Below are positions 1 to 5,592 of a stretch of DNA of 10,215 bases, piece by piece. Both the position numbers and the translations under genes were made by a program. Every line of letters starts with the position of its first letter. The stretch's first letter is position 1. The notes beneath the pieces are model-generated. The model ran no database searches and had not been told where the DNA came from. It was given only the letters and a program-made list of their open reading frames with translations. The stretch is from an uncultured Anaerolineaceae bacterium (GTDB taxonomy: Bacteria > Chloroflexota > Anaerolineae > Anaerolineales > Anaerolineaceae), in assembly GCA_937907495.1 (NCBI GenBank), contig CALESS010000405.1, positions 1 to 10,215 on the forward strand. The letters run 5' to 3'.

Positions 1-1096
1 TGATGGGCAAGGAACGTCTGCCCGGCAGATCTTCCGCAACCCCAGGCTTTCTCATACTTTGATCCAGCTTGGCGAGGGTGGGCGGGAGGCCTTTTACAGG
101 GGCCCCATCGCGGCGGAAATTGTGCGCACCTTGCAGGCGGCGGGTGGTTGTCTCAGCGAGACCGATCTGGCGGAGCATACCTCCACCTGGCAGGAACCCA
201 TCTCCACCACCTTCCACGGGCTGCGCGTGTGGGAGTGTCCGCCCAACGGGCAGGGGCTGGCAACCTTGCTGGCGCTAAACCTGCTGGGCGGGTTTGACCT
301 GGCAGATACCCCGCCCCTTTCCACCGAACGGCTGCACCTGACCATCGAAGCGATGCGGTTGGCCTTTGCGGATGCCCGGCAATTCGTGGCAGACCCGGTC
401 TTCGCCCCGGCCCCGCTGGCAGAGTTGTTGAGCCCATCCTACGCAGAGCAGCGCCGCCGCTTGATCAACCGTGGTTTTGCCAACCAGGAACTGCAACATG
501 GCTCACCGCTCGCCTCCTCCGATACGGTTTATTTCAGCGTGGTGGATGGCGAGGGGAATGCCTGCTCTTTCATCAACAGTAACTACATGGGTTTTGGCAC
601 GGGCATCGTACCGCGGGGCTGCGGGTTCCCGCTGCAGAACCGCGGCCATAATTTCAGCCTGGATGCCGCCTCTCCCAACGCGCTGGCACCCGGCAAGCGC
701 CCTTACCACACCATCATCCCGGCCATGGTGACCCACGCCGATAACGCCGAGCTGTACGCCAGCTTTGGGGTGATGGGCGGTTTTATGCAGCCGCAGGGGC
801 ATTTGCAGGTGCTGCTCTCGCTGGTGGTGGATGGGGACGACCCGCAGCAGGCGCTCGATAGGCCGCGCTTTTGCATCGAGCCTGATTCCGGCTCCAGCCT
901 GGTATCGCTGGAGGATGGCATCCCGGCCGGGGTGATGGATGAACTGGCCGATCTGGGTCACCGGGTGACCGCCGTGCGCGGCATGGGACGCAGCCTGTTT
1001 GGACGCGGCCAGGTCATCCAGCGTGACCCGCTCAGCGGGGTTTTAACGGGCGGCAGCGACCCGCGCGCGGACGGTCTGGCCATGTCCCTGGGCTAA
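1..1096 (+). CDS. ggt: Gamma-glutamyltransferase, C-terminal part (5' end outside window)
   Basis: N-terminal-nucleophile hydrolase that cleaves gamma-glutamyl bonds (glutathione and relatives) or transfers the gamma-glutamyl group. The precursor cuts itself before a catalytic Thr to give large and small subunits. The frame is open from base 2 (DGQGTSARQIFRNPRL...), so the gene enters from outside; the TTG at 59 is an internal Leu, not a start. 364 residues are visible against about 530 for the family. The nucleophile is the Thr codon at 524-526, in SSDTVYFSVVDGEGN. Downstream come the family blocks SNYMGFGTG, the RPYHTIIPAM region, GGFMQPQGH and the terminal GGSDPRADG, so the small subunit is intact. 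The DTVY context resembles GGTs of thermophiles and archaea more than the TTH of E. coli Ggt (family knowledge). No intrinsic terminator is visible after the TAA; transcription would run into the repeat array. Localisation cannot be judged without the N terminus. Confidence 0.93.
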   Translation, partial: DGQGTSARQIFRNPRLSHTLIQLGEGGREAFYRGPIAAEIVRTLQAAGGCLSETDLAEHTSTWQEPISTTFHGLRVWECPPNGQGLATLLALNLLGGFDLADTPPLSTERLHLTIEAMRLAFADARQFVADPVFAPAPLAELLSPSYAEQRRRLINRGFANQELQHGSPLASSDTVYFSVVDGEGNACSFINSNYMGFGTGIVPRGCGFPLQNRGHNFSLDAASPNALAPGKRPYHTIIPAMVTHADNAELYASFGVMGGFMQPQGHLQVLLSLVVDGDDPQQALDRPRFCIEPDSGSSLVSLEDGIPAGVMDELADLGHRVTAVRGMGRSLFGRGQVIQRDPLSGVLTGGSDPRADGLAMSLG

Positions 1097-1139
1097 TCCC
1101 GGATTTTCGTCTCCGCCCGATGGGTTTCACGAATCCCGC

Positions 1140-1770
1140 TTTTCCGTTGTCCTTCCAAAGACGCCCTTCAAAAGCTTTTCTCTGCGCCTCTGCGTCTCCG
1201 TGGTTTCCAATTTTCCGTCGTTCTTCCAAAGACGCCCTTCAAAAGCTTTTCTCTGCGCCTCTGCGTCTCAGAGGTTCCCGCTTTTCCGTTGTCCTTCCAA
1301 AGACGCCCTTCAAAAGCTTTTCTCTGCGCCTCTGCGTCTCCGTGGTTTCCAATTTTCCGCTGTCCTTCCAAAGACGCCCTTCAAAAGCTTTTCTCTGCGC
1401 CGCTGTGCCTCAGAGGTTCCCGCTTTTCCGTCGCTCTTCCAAAGAAACCTTCAACGGCTCATCTCTGCGCCTCTGTGCCTCCGTGGTTCCCGCTATTCCG
1501 CCACACTTGAAAATATCCTCCCCAGAAACACGCCGGAAATCCATAGAAAACCGATTAATTGCTTTTCTCTGCACCTCTGCGTCTCCGTGGTTCCCAATTT
1601 TCCGCCGCTCTTCCAAACAAACCTTTCGACTGCTCTTCTCCGTGCCTCTGCGCCTCCGTGGTTCCCGCTATTCCGCCGCTCTTCCAAACAAACCTTTCGA
1701 CTGCTCTTCTCCTTGCCGCTGCGTCTCCGTGGTTTCCAATTTTTCGCCACCCTTCAACAGGAACCGATCC
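1140..1770. repeat. 71-bp direct tandem repeat array (8 units plus a partial ninth)
   Basis: Units begin at TTTTCCG (or TATTCCG/TTTTTCG) at 1140, 1211, 1282, 1353, 1424, 1494, 1598, 1669 and 1740. Spacing is exactly 71 bp, except 70 for unit 5 and 104 for unit 6. Each unit carries CTTCCAAAGACGCCCTTC, then the 10-bp palindrome AAAAGCTTTT (units 1-4, at 1170, 1241, 1312, 1383), then CTCTGCGCCTCTGCGTCTCC. Units 1 and 3 are identical. Units 2 and 4 share the variant end CTCAGAGGTTCCCGC, giving a 142-bp dimer. Units 5-8 are more diverged, and unit 6 holds about 33 extra bases of unrelated AT-richer sequence around 1507-1555. The plus strand is strongly pyrimidine-rich. The array fills the gap between two convergent genes. 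Several ORFs run through it on both strands, but 71 is not a multiple of 3, so they re-read one unit in three frames and are not proteins. Similar CTCTGCG-type words occur dispersed in various bacterial genomes (general knowledge). Confidence 0.95.
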
Positions 1771-1783
1771 ATAGGGCTGGCTT

Positions 1784-1819
1784 AAATAAAAACGGGCGCC
1801 CGTTTCCAACGAACGCCCG
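1784..1819 (-). terminator. Intrinsic terminator of the dnaJ-htrA-eRF1-like operon
   Basis: On the minus strand, 17 nt after the stop at 1837, CGGGCG (1819-1814) can pair with CGCCCG (1798-1793) across a 15-nt loop. This is followed directly by TTTTTATTT (1792-1784). The distal arm also sits in a 16-bp perfect palindrome, AAACGGGCGCCCGTTT (1790-1805), so two structures compete. There is no T tract on the plus side, so it acts in one direction only. Confidence 0.75.
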
Positions 1820-1836
1820 GCATTCTTTCAAATTCA

Positions 1837-2937
1837 TTAAAACCGCAGCAAGGCACCAATCCCCCCGGCTTTTTCCAGGGCCGGGTTATCGTGAACCACC
1901 TGCACATCTGCGCCATTTCGCAGCGCACCGCTGACCGCATACTCCACCACATCGGTGGTCGGGGCCAATTTTTCCCCACAGGTGGGGCAGGTTTCGGTTG
2001 GATGCACCGTCAGGCGACCGCACGAATCGCAGATGAAGCCGCGTGAGCGGAAATTGGGCAGCACCACCAGCCGCCGTACCAGTTCGCGCTGGATGGCTTC
2101 CAATGTCTTCTCCAGCCCGATGACCCCTGCGCCACCCTTGGCAGCCAGGTCAATAATTTCATTGACCTGCCGCGCTTCATGTTCCACTTCGGCTTCCATA
2201 CCTAGCTTCAACGCCCGGGATAAAACTTCTCCCTGGCTGGCAGTCATCGGCATGGAAAACTCACCCATGACCAGGCTCTGCAAGTGGCGGGGAAGCAAAG
2301 CTCGCCAGGCCGCCACATTTTCATCCGTACCGCCAATCAAAATGCGGCGAACGTGTTTCTGCTCAAAGAAATTCACCGCGAATTCTACTGCGTCCTTCAT
2401 GTTGCGTTCCACTTTTTCTGGCTCATGGCGGGTGCGTCCGGCGGTGCCACCGAGCCGCCCCGGAAAGGTGGAAGCTCCCCCGCGTTTGACGTGTTTCACC
2501 TCCTCGCCCAGCATACCTTCTTGCTCGCTTAACTCCCCCATGTGGAAGAAAAACAAGCGCACACCCTGTTTATCCACCAGGGCCACGCCGTACCCGCTGT
2601 AGTTATCCCACAGGTTGGCCAATGGTTTGACGACTGGCCGGTCGCTGACCCGCACCATATCCATTACGGGCACCGCCAGCGGATAGGCCCGCAGGAAATC
2701 TTTTTCGGCGCAGGAGAAGATCACAATGCTGCGGCCGCTCCAATCAAATTCGCGGGAAATATAGTGCTCCACCGCGGCCACATCCGCTGGCCGGTTGACG
2801 GGTTTTAGGAGGGAACGCAAGTGCAGCTTTTGCGCTTCCGCATTCCCCAGCGAGGGGTCCAGGTTCAGGTAAATACTCAATACCGGCGCGCCGGGGGTAA
2901 ATTGCAGCAACTCTTTCAGATCTGAATCTTTCAACAT
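1837..2937 (-). CDS. eRF1-like (baeRF/Vms1-type) release or ribosome-rescue factor
   Basis: 366-residue protein with the architecture of bacterial homologues of archaeal/eukaryotic release factor 1. These are thought to cleave peptidyl-tRNA on stalled or terminating ribosomes (family knowledge). The N-terminal part (about 1-110) contains TPGAPVLSIYLNLDP, typical of these proteins. The middle domain (about 115-200) has GYGVALVDKQGVRLFFF, then the loop KRGGASTFPGRLGGTAGRTRH (about 151-171) where GGQ- or GGxSQ-type motifs usually lie. The C-terminal part is an L7Ae-like region with the CxxC pairs C303/C306 and C317/C320, a likely zinc ribbon. No Gln is present at the loop (GGTAGR, 163-168), so hydrolase activity is uncertain. 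The ATG follows GGAGG (minus strand, 2947-2943) by 5 nt. It is the last gene of the operon. The 53-nt gap to htrA contains a small hairpin (GGACC-TCC-GGTCC, 2983-2971) without a T tract, which might trim or attenuate the message. No signal peptide; cytoplasmic. Confidence 0.8.
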   Translation of the reverse strand: MLKDSDLKELLQFTPGAPVLSIYLNLDPSLGNAEAQKLHLRSLLKPVNRPADVAAVEHYISREFDWSGRSIVIFSCAEKDFLRAYPLAVPVMDMVRVSDRPVVKPLANLWDNYSGYGVALVDKQGVRLFFFHMGELSEQEGMLGEEVKHVKRGGASTFPGRLGGTAGRTRHEPEKVERNMKDAVEFAVNFFEQKHVRRILIGGTDENVAAWRALLPRHLQSLVMGEFSMPMTASQGEVLSRALKLGMEAEVEHEARQVNEIIDLAAKGGAGVIGLEKTLEAIQRELVRRLVVLPNFRSRGFICDSCGRLTVHPTETCPTCGEKLAPTTDVVEYAVSGALRNGADVQVVHDNPALEKAGGIGALLRF

Positions 2938-2990
2938 AACAGCCTCCGAATAGTTGTTAAAGAGCGATGAGGACCGGAGGTCCCGGGGTT

Positions 2991-4169
2991 TTATGGACGC
3001 TTGCCAAGGGTCAGGGGCACCTCCATTTCTTTGTTGTTGCGGATGATGGTAAAGACGACCGTATCGCCTGGCGCTTTGTTCTGTAAAATGTAACCCAGCA
3101 TGTCGTTGTAGATTAAAATCGGCCGACCATCTACCGCGATGATGAAATCGCCACCCGCCAGGATGCCCTCGAGGCCGGTCTGGCTGGTGCCGCCGCGCAA
3201 TCCGGCTTCATCTGCCGGGCCGCCAGGCACCACGCTGAATACATACACCCCGGAGCGGCGCGGCAAATCCAGCGCCTCAATTTCGGCCAGGGTCAAATCG
3301 CTGCTGGAGCTGATGCCGATGTATGGGTAATCATAAAAGCCATCCTCGATCAGGTGCGGAACAACCCGCGCCACGATGTTGGAGGCAATGGCAAAACCGA
3401 TGCCGCTGTTGACCGGCTCGCCGGTGATGTTACTGCCGGAGGAGCGAATGGCACGGTTAATACCGACCACCTCGCCCTGCAAATTTAGCAGCGGCCCACC
3501 GGAGTTGCCCGGATTGATGGCTGCATCCGTCTGGATGATGTCCCCGGCGGTGAAGTATGAGCCGCCATCCGAGGTGCGCAGGGAATCCAACGTACGGCCC
3601 TTGGCGGAGACGATGCCCAGGGTCATGGTTCCAGTCAGGCCAAAGGGGTTGCCGATAGCCACCACAACCTGCCCCGGCAGCACCGCATCCGAGTTGCCGA
3701 AGGAGAGCGGAATGAGATCCCCCGGCAGTTCCTCCACCCGTAAGACGGCAATATCCGAATCCAGGTCGGTGCCAATCACCTCGGCCCGGGTTTTGAAGCC
3801 ATTGCTAAAATCCACCTCGATCTGGGTGGCGCCTTCCACCACATGGTAATTGGTGACCACATCCCCGCTGGTGGAAATGACAAAACCGGAGCCGGAAGCT
3901 CCGCCATTATTGGAATCAATGAGGATATAAACCACTGCCGGGCTGACGCGCTGGTAGATGGAAGTGAGCGTATCTTGCAGATCAATTAAATCCGGTGAGC
4001 CGGGGATGAGCGGTGCAACGGGCGCCAGGGTCGGTACGCTGACCGGTTTGGCAGTCGGCGCGGCCTGCGGTTGATTGTTGAAAAGATCAGGCAGAGTGGG
4101 GGTGATCTGGCAGGCTACGGTTGCCAATACCAGGATGGAGATTGCCAACCAGAGTTTTGTTTTCTTCAT
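2991..4169 (-). CDS. HtrA/DegP-like trypsin-fold serine protease with PDZ domain, probable lipoprotein
   Basis: Extracytoplasmic protease that degrades misfolded proteins. Numbering from the upstream ATG at 4178 (395 aa): basic start and hydrophobic segment LWLAISILVLATVAC, with Cys23 as a possible lipidation site. The -3 residue is Thr, so the lipobox is not ideal. A Pro/Ala/Thr-rich linker follows to about 60. The catalytic triad is His112 (TNYHVVEG), Asp142 (DLDSDIAVLRV) and Ser226 (NPGNSGGP). One PDZ domain occupies about 285-385 (YIGISSSSDL, GGPADEAGL, GDFIIAVDGRPI). I prefer the ATG at 4169 (MKKTKLW, 392 aa): AAGGA lies 8 nt upstream of it, whereas the same AAGGA abuts the 4178 ATG. It starts 27 nt after dnaJ and has no promoter of its own that I can see, so it is probably cotranscribed. 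The protein would be anchored outside the cytoplasmic membrane. Specific assignment among DegP, DegQ, DegS or HtrA is not possible from this sequence alone. Confidence 0.92.
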   Translation of the reverse strand: MKKTKLWLAISILVLATVACQITPTLPDLFNNQPQAAPTAKPVSVPTLAPVAPLIPGSPDLIDLQDTLTSIYQRVSPAVVYILIDSNNGGASGSGFVISTSGDVVTNYHVVEGATQIEVDFSNGFKTRAEVIGTDLDSDIAVLRVEELPGDLIPLSFGNSDAVLPGQVVVAIGNPFGLTGTMTLGIVSAKGRTLDSLRTSDGGSYFTAGDIIQTDAAINPGNSGGPLLNLQGEVVGINRAIRSSGSNITGEPVNSGIGFAIASNIVARVVPHLIEDGFYDYPYIGISSSSDLTLAEIEALDLPRRSGVYVFSVVPGGPADEAGLRGGTSQTGLEGILAGGDFIIAVDGRPILIYNDMLGYILQNKAPGDTVVFTIIRNNKEMEVPLTLGKRP

Positions 4170-4196
4170 CGCAGCCATCCTTACTGGGCTATTCGG

Positions 4197-5129
4197 TTAG
4201 GAAGAGGTGTTTTTCAATTGTTCAAACAGTGCCCGCTGTTCGGGCGTCAGGTTGCGGGGCAGGGTCACTTTAAGTGTAACATACAGGTCGCCAGCGGGGT
4301 TGGCCTTGCGCAAGGGGGGCATACCTTTGCCAGCCAGGCGAATCTTTTGACCGGGCTGGGTGCCCGGCGGAATAGTCAACATCACATCCCCATTCATGGT
4401 TTTAACCTTGACGGAGCCGCCCAGGACGGCAGTGTAGAGATCCACCGTGGCGGAGGTATGCAGGTCGTCACCTTGCAGGGTAAAACCGGGCTGGTTTTGC
4501 ACTTGCAGGTTGAGGATGATATCGCCGCCGTTCGCCACCCCTGGAATGCGCAGGCGGGTGCCGGTGCGGGCGCCAACCGGAATTTTGACCTCCAGACGCT
4601 GGCCATCCACGGAGACCAGGCGCAGGCTGCCGTGGAAGGCTTCTTCCAGGCTGATGGGGGCCATCTGCTCCACGGCCCGCGGCCGGCGCGGTTGGCGCGC
4701 CTGGCGGGTGGATGTGCGGCGGGTGCCAGCCGAAGCTCCGCCCATGCCGCCCATGCCGCCAAAAATCGTGGCGAAGAAATCTGAAAAGCCGCCGCCGAAC
4801 ATTTCTTCCAGGTCTTCGGCAGTTACTTGTTGCGCGCCGCCCCCGCCCTGCGGAGCCCATTGCTGCCAGTTGAAATTATCCGGCTGTCCGCCGCCCTGCT
4901 GCCAGGCCGTATAGGATTCGCCCAGTTCATCATACTTGGCGCGTTTCTGCGGGTCCCGCAAGACCTCGTAAGCCTCGTTGACCTCTTTGAATTTCTCTTC
5001 GGCTTGTTTATCGCCGGGGTTCTTATCCGGGTGTAGTTTTTGTGCCAGTTTGCGGTAGGCAGATTTAATCTGCGCTTCGGTCGCACTGCGCTCCACCCCC
5101 AGGATTTTATAGTAATCTTTATATTCCAT
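4197..5129 (-). CDS. DnaJ-family co-chaperone, CbpA-like (J domain, G/F linker, two CTDs, no zinc finger)
   Basis: 310-residue type II Hsp40 that delivers unfolded clients to DnaK and stimulates its ATPase. J domain 1-70 with the diagnostic HPD at 33-35 ([11 protein letters not shown]). A Gly/Phe/Gln-rich linker covers 71-135 ([18 protein letters not shown]). A basic stretch lies at about 137-152, then the two beta-sandwich client-binding domains at about 155-300 ([57 protein letters not shown]). The four CxxCxGxG zinc repeats of classical DnaJ are absent, which makes it CbpA-like. The reading frame stays open upstream to an ATG at 5516, but that extension has no family similarity and covers the promoter and a terminator. 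[12 protein letters not shown] at 5129 is the standard J-domain start. First gene of the operon; predicted to be translated from a leaderless mRNA. No CIRCE element (HrcA operator) is visible upstream. Confidence 0.95.
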   Translation of the reverse strand: MEYKDYYKILGVERSATEAQIKSAYRKLAQKLHPDKNPGDKQAEEKFKEVNEAYEVLRDPQKRAKYDELGESYTAWQQGGGQPDNFNWQQWAPQGGGGAQQVTAEDLEEMFGGGFSDFFATIFGGMGGMGGASAGTRRTSTRQARQPRRPRAVEQMAPISLEEAFHGSLRLVSVDGQRLEVKIPVGARTGTRLRIPGVANGGDIILNLQVQNQPGFTLQGDDLHTSATVDLYTAVLGGSVKVKTMNGDVMLTIPPGTQPGQKIRLAGKGMPPLRKANPAGDLYVTLKVTLPRNLTPEQRALFEQLKNTSS

Positions 5130-5135
5130 ACCCTG

Positions 5136-5165
5136 ATTGTATGCAATGCAGGGGGTGCGAGTCAA
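5136..5165 (-). promoter_or_regulatory. Sigma70-type promoter of the dnaJ operon
   Basis: On the minus strand, a -35 TTGACT (5165-5160) is followed by an 18-bp spacer and a -10 TACAAT (5141-5136). Only one base in each hexamer departs from consensus. The dnaJ ATG begins 7 nt after the -10, so transcription should start at or within a base or two of the start codon. Confidence 0.75.
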
Positions 5166-5201
5166 GTCTGCGGGGAGCGAATTAATAAAACTCTTACCCG
5201 G

Positions 5202-5218
5202 GGGAAAAGGCTTTTCCC
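5202..5218. promoter_or_regulatory. 17-bp pseudo-palindrome upstream of the dnaJ promoter
   Basis: GGGAAAAG-G-CTTTTCCC: two perfect 8-bp arms around one central base, 37 bp upstream of the dnaJ -35. Its symmetry and place suit a dimeric regulator's operator, possibly an activator given the distance. It has no T tract, so it is not a terminator. The binding protein is unknown. Confidence 0.4.
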
Positions 5219-5301
5219 ATACCCGCAGAATGAGGGAACCTTCGTCTAAAAAGCTCCGAAAGATTTTACACGAAACAGGGTGATGATCCCCATGATAAGC
5301 T

Positions 5302-5333
5302 AAAAAACAGAACCGCCCGTGAGGCGTTTTTTT
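5302..5333 (-). terminator. Terminator-like hairpin with A and T tracts on both sides
   Basis: CGCC (5314-5317) pairs with GGCG (5323-5326) over a 5-nt loop. It is flanked by AAAAAA (5302-5307) and TTTTTTT (5327-5333), so it could stop transcription either way. On the minus strand the stem extends to 6 bp with one bulge (AACGCC with GGCGGTT), then CTGTTTTTT. It lies about 20 nt after the small ORF at 5348-5539 and would insulate the dnaJ promoter from upstream minus-strand transcription. Confidence 0.6.
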
Positions 5334-5347
5334 GGGGAACCCATCGT

Positions 5348-5539
5348 TTATCGTCGGATCAGTTTCTTTCTTAACCGCAGCCAGGACAGGTGGAAGACAT
5401 GGAGCGGGTGGCGGAAGAACCTCACCGGCCAGAGGGGTCGGGTGCTGCCCACGCCATGATACAGGCGCAGGAAAGGGTGCAACATGGCGCCCGATGAAGC
5501 CTGCGGCATGATACAATACACGCCAATCATCTCACCCAT
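5348..5539 (-). CDS. Possible small protein, 63 aa, basic, unknown function
   Basis: I do not recognise this ORF. In its favour: it starts with ATG 6 nt after a GAGG purine run, most of its third positions are G or C as in the neighbouring genes, and a terminator follows its stop by about 20 nt. The product begins [17 protein letters not shown] and ends in a strongly basic tail, [13 protein letters not shown]; the middle is aromatic and His/Pro-rich ([16 protein letters not shown]). There is no clear signal peptide or membrane helix. Against it: its ribosome-binding purines belong to a REP-like palindrome (5546-5575), an in-frame TGA lies two codons upstream, and the proposed promoter of the plus-strand glucosidase gene falls inside it. 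It could also be the C-terminal remnant of a longer gene cut at the palindrome. Confidence 0.33.
   Translation of the reverse strand: MGEMIGVYCIMPQASSGAMLHPFLRLYHGVGSTRPLWPVRFFRHPLHVFHLSWLRLRKKLIRR
5509..5517 (+). promoter_or_regulatory. Extended -10 promoter candidate for the GH13 gene
   Basis: TGATACAAT matches the extended -10 form TGn-TATAAT with one mismatch. No good -35 is seen 17 bp upstream, as is usual for extended -10 promoters. The predicted start, about 5524, gives a leader of roughly 70 nt that contains the palindrome at 5546-5575. Confidence 0.4.
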
Positions 5540-5545
5540 TCTTCA

Positions 5546-5575
5546 CCTCTCCCCGCCCCTGGGGCAAGGGAGGGG
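5546..5575. repeat. REP-like GC-rich palindrome in the leader of the GH13 gene
   Basis: CCTCTCCC (5546-5553) pairs with GGGAGGGG (5568-5575) over 8 bp including one G-T pair. Inside it is a nested GCCCC-T-GGGGC. The sequence style (CACCTCTCCCCGCCCCTGGGG) resembles the intergenic palindromic repeats of many high-GC bacteria. In RNA it would sequester the purine-rich tract that lies 16 nt upstream of the GH13 start. Confidence 0.5.
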
Positions 5576-5592
5576 GATCGAGCAACAGGTAC

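Noticed and set aside
503..961. 152-codon minus ORF and similar long ORFs opposite ggt, htrA, dnaJ, GH13 and gyrA
   Set aside because: Shadows of high-GC coding genes: no motifs, no ribosome-binding sites, and the opposite strand carries well-conserved protein families.
59..1096. ggt starting at the TTG at 59
   Set aside because: The frame continues upstream to the window edge with family-like sequence (RQIFRNPRL), so this TTG is internal.
1140..1770. CRISPR array
   Set aside because: Whole 71-bp units are conserved, including what would be spacers; no alternation of constant repeat and unique spacer, and no cas genes nearby.
1120..1934. Long ORFs (221 and 244 codons plus, and several on minus) across the repeat array as genes
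   Set aside because: They read the same 71-bp unit in rotating frames, overlap each other on both strands, and lack ribosome-binding sites and family motifs.
4170..4178. HtrA start at the ATG at 4178
   Set aside because: AAGGA touches this ATG but is 8 nt from the ATG at 4169, which also gives the standard MKK signal start. The difference is only three residues.
5271..5333. Fluoride-type (crcB) riboswitch suggested by GGGTGATGATCCCC followed by a terminator
   Set aside because: Only the GATGA-like bases and a short GGG/CCC stem fit. The pseudoknot partners are absent and no fluoride-related gene follows.
5130..5516. N-terminal extension of the DnaJ-like protein to the ATG at 5516
   Set aside because: [12 protein letters not shown] at 5129 is the normal J-domain start. 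The extension covers a promoter, a pseudo-palindrome and a terminator, and has no J-protein similarity.
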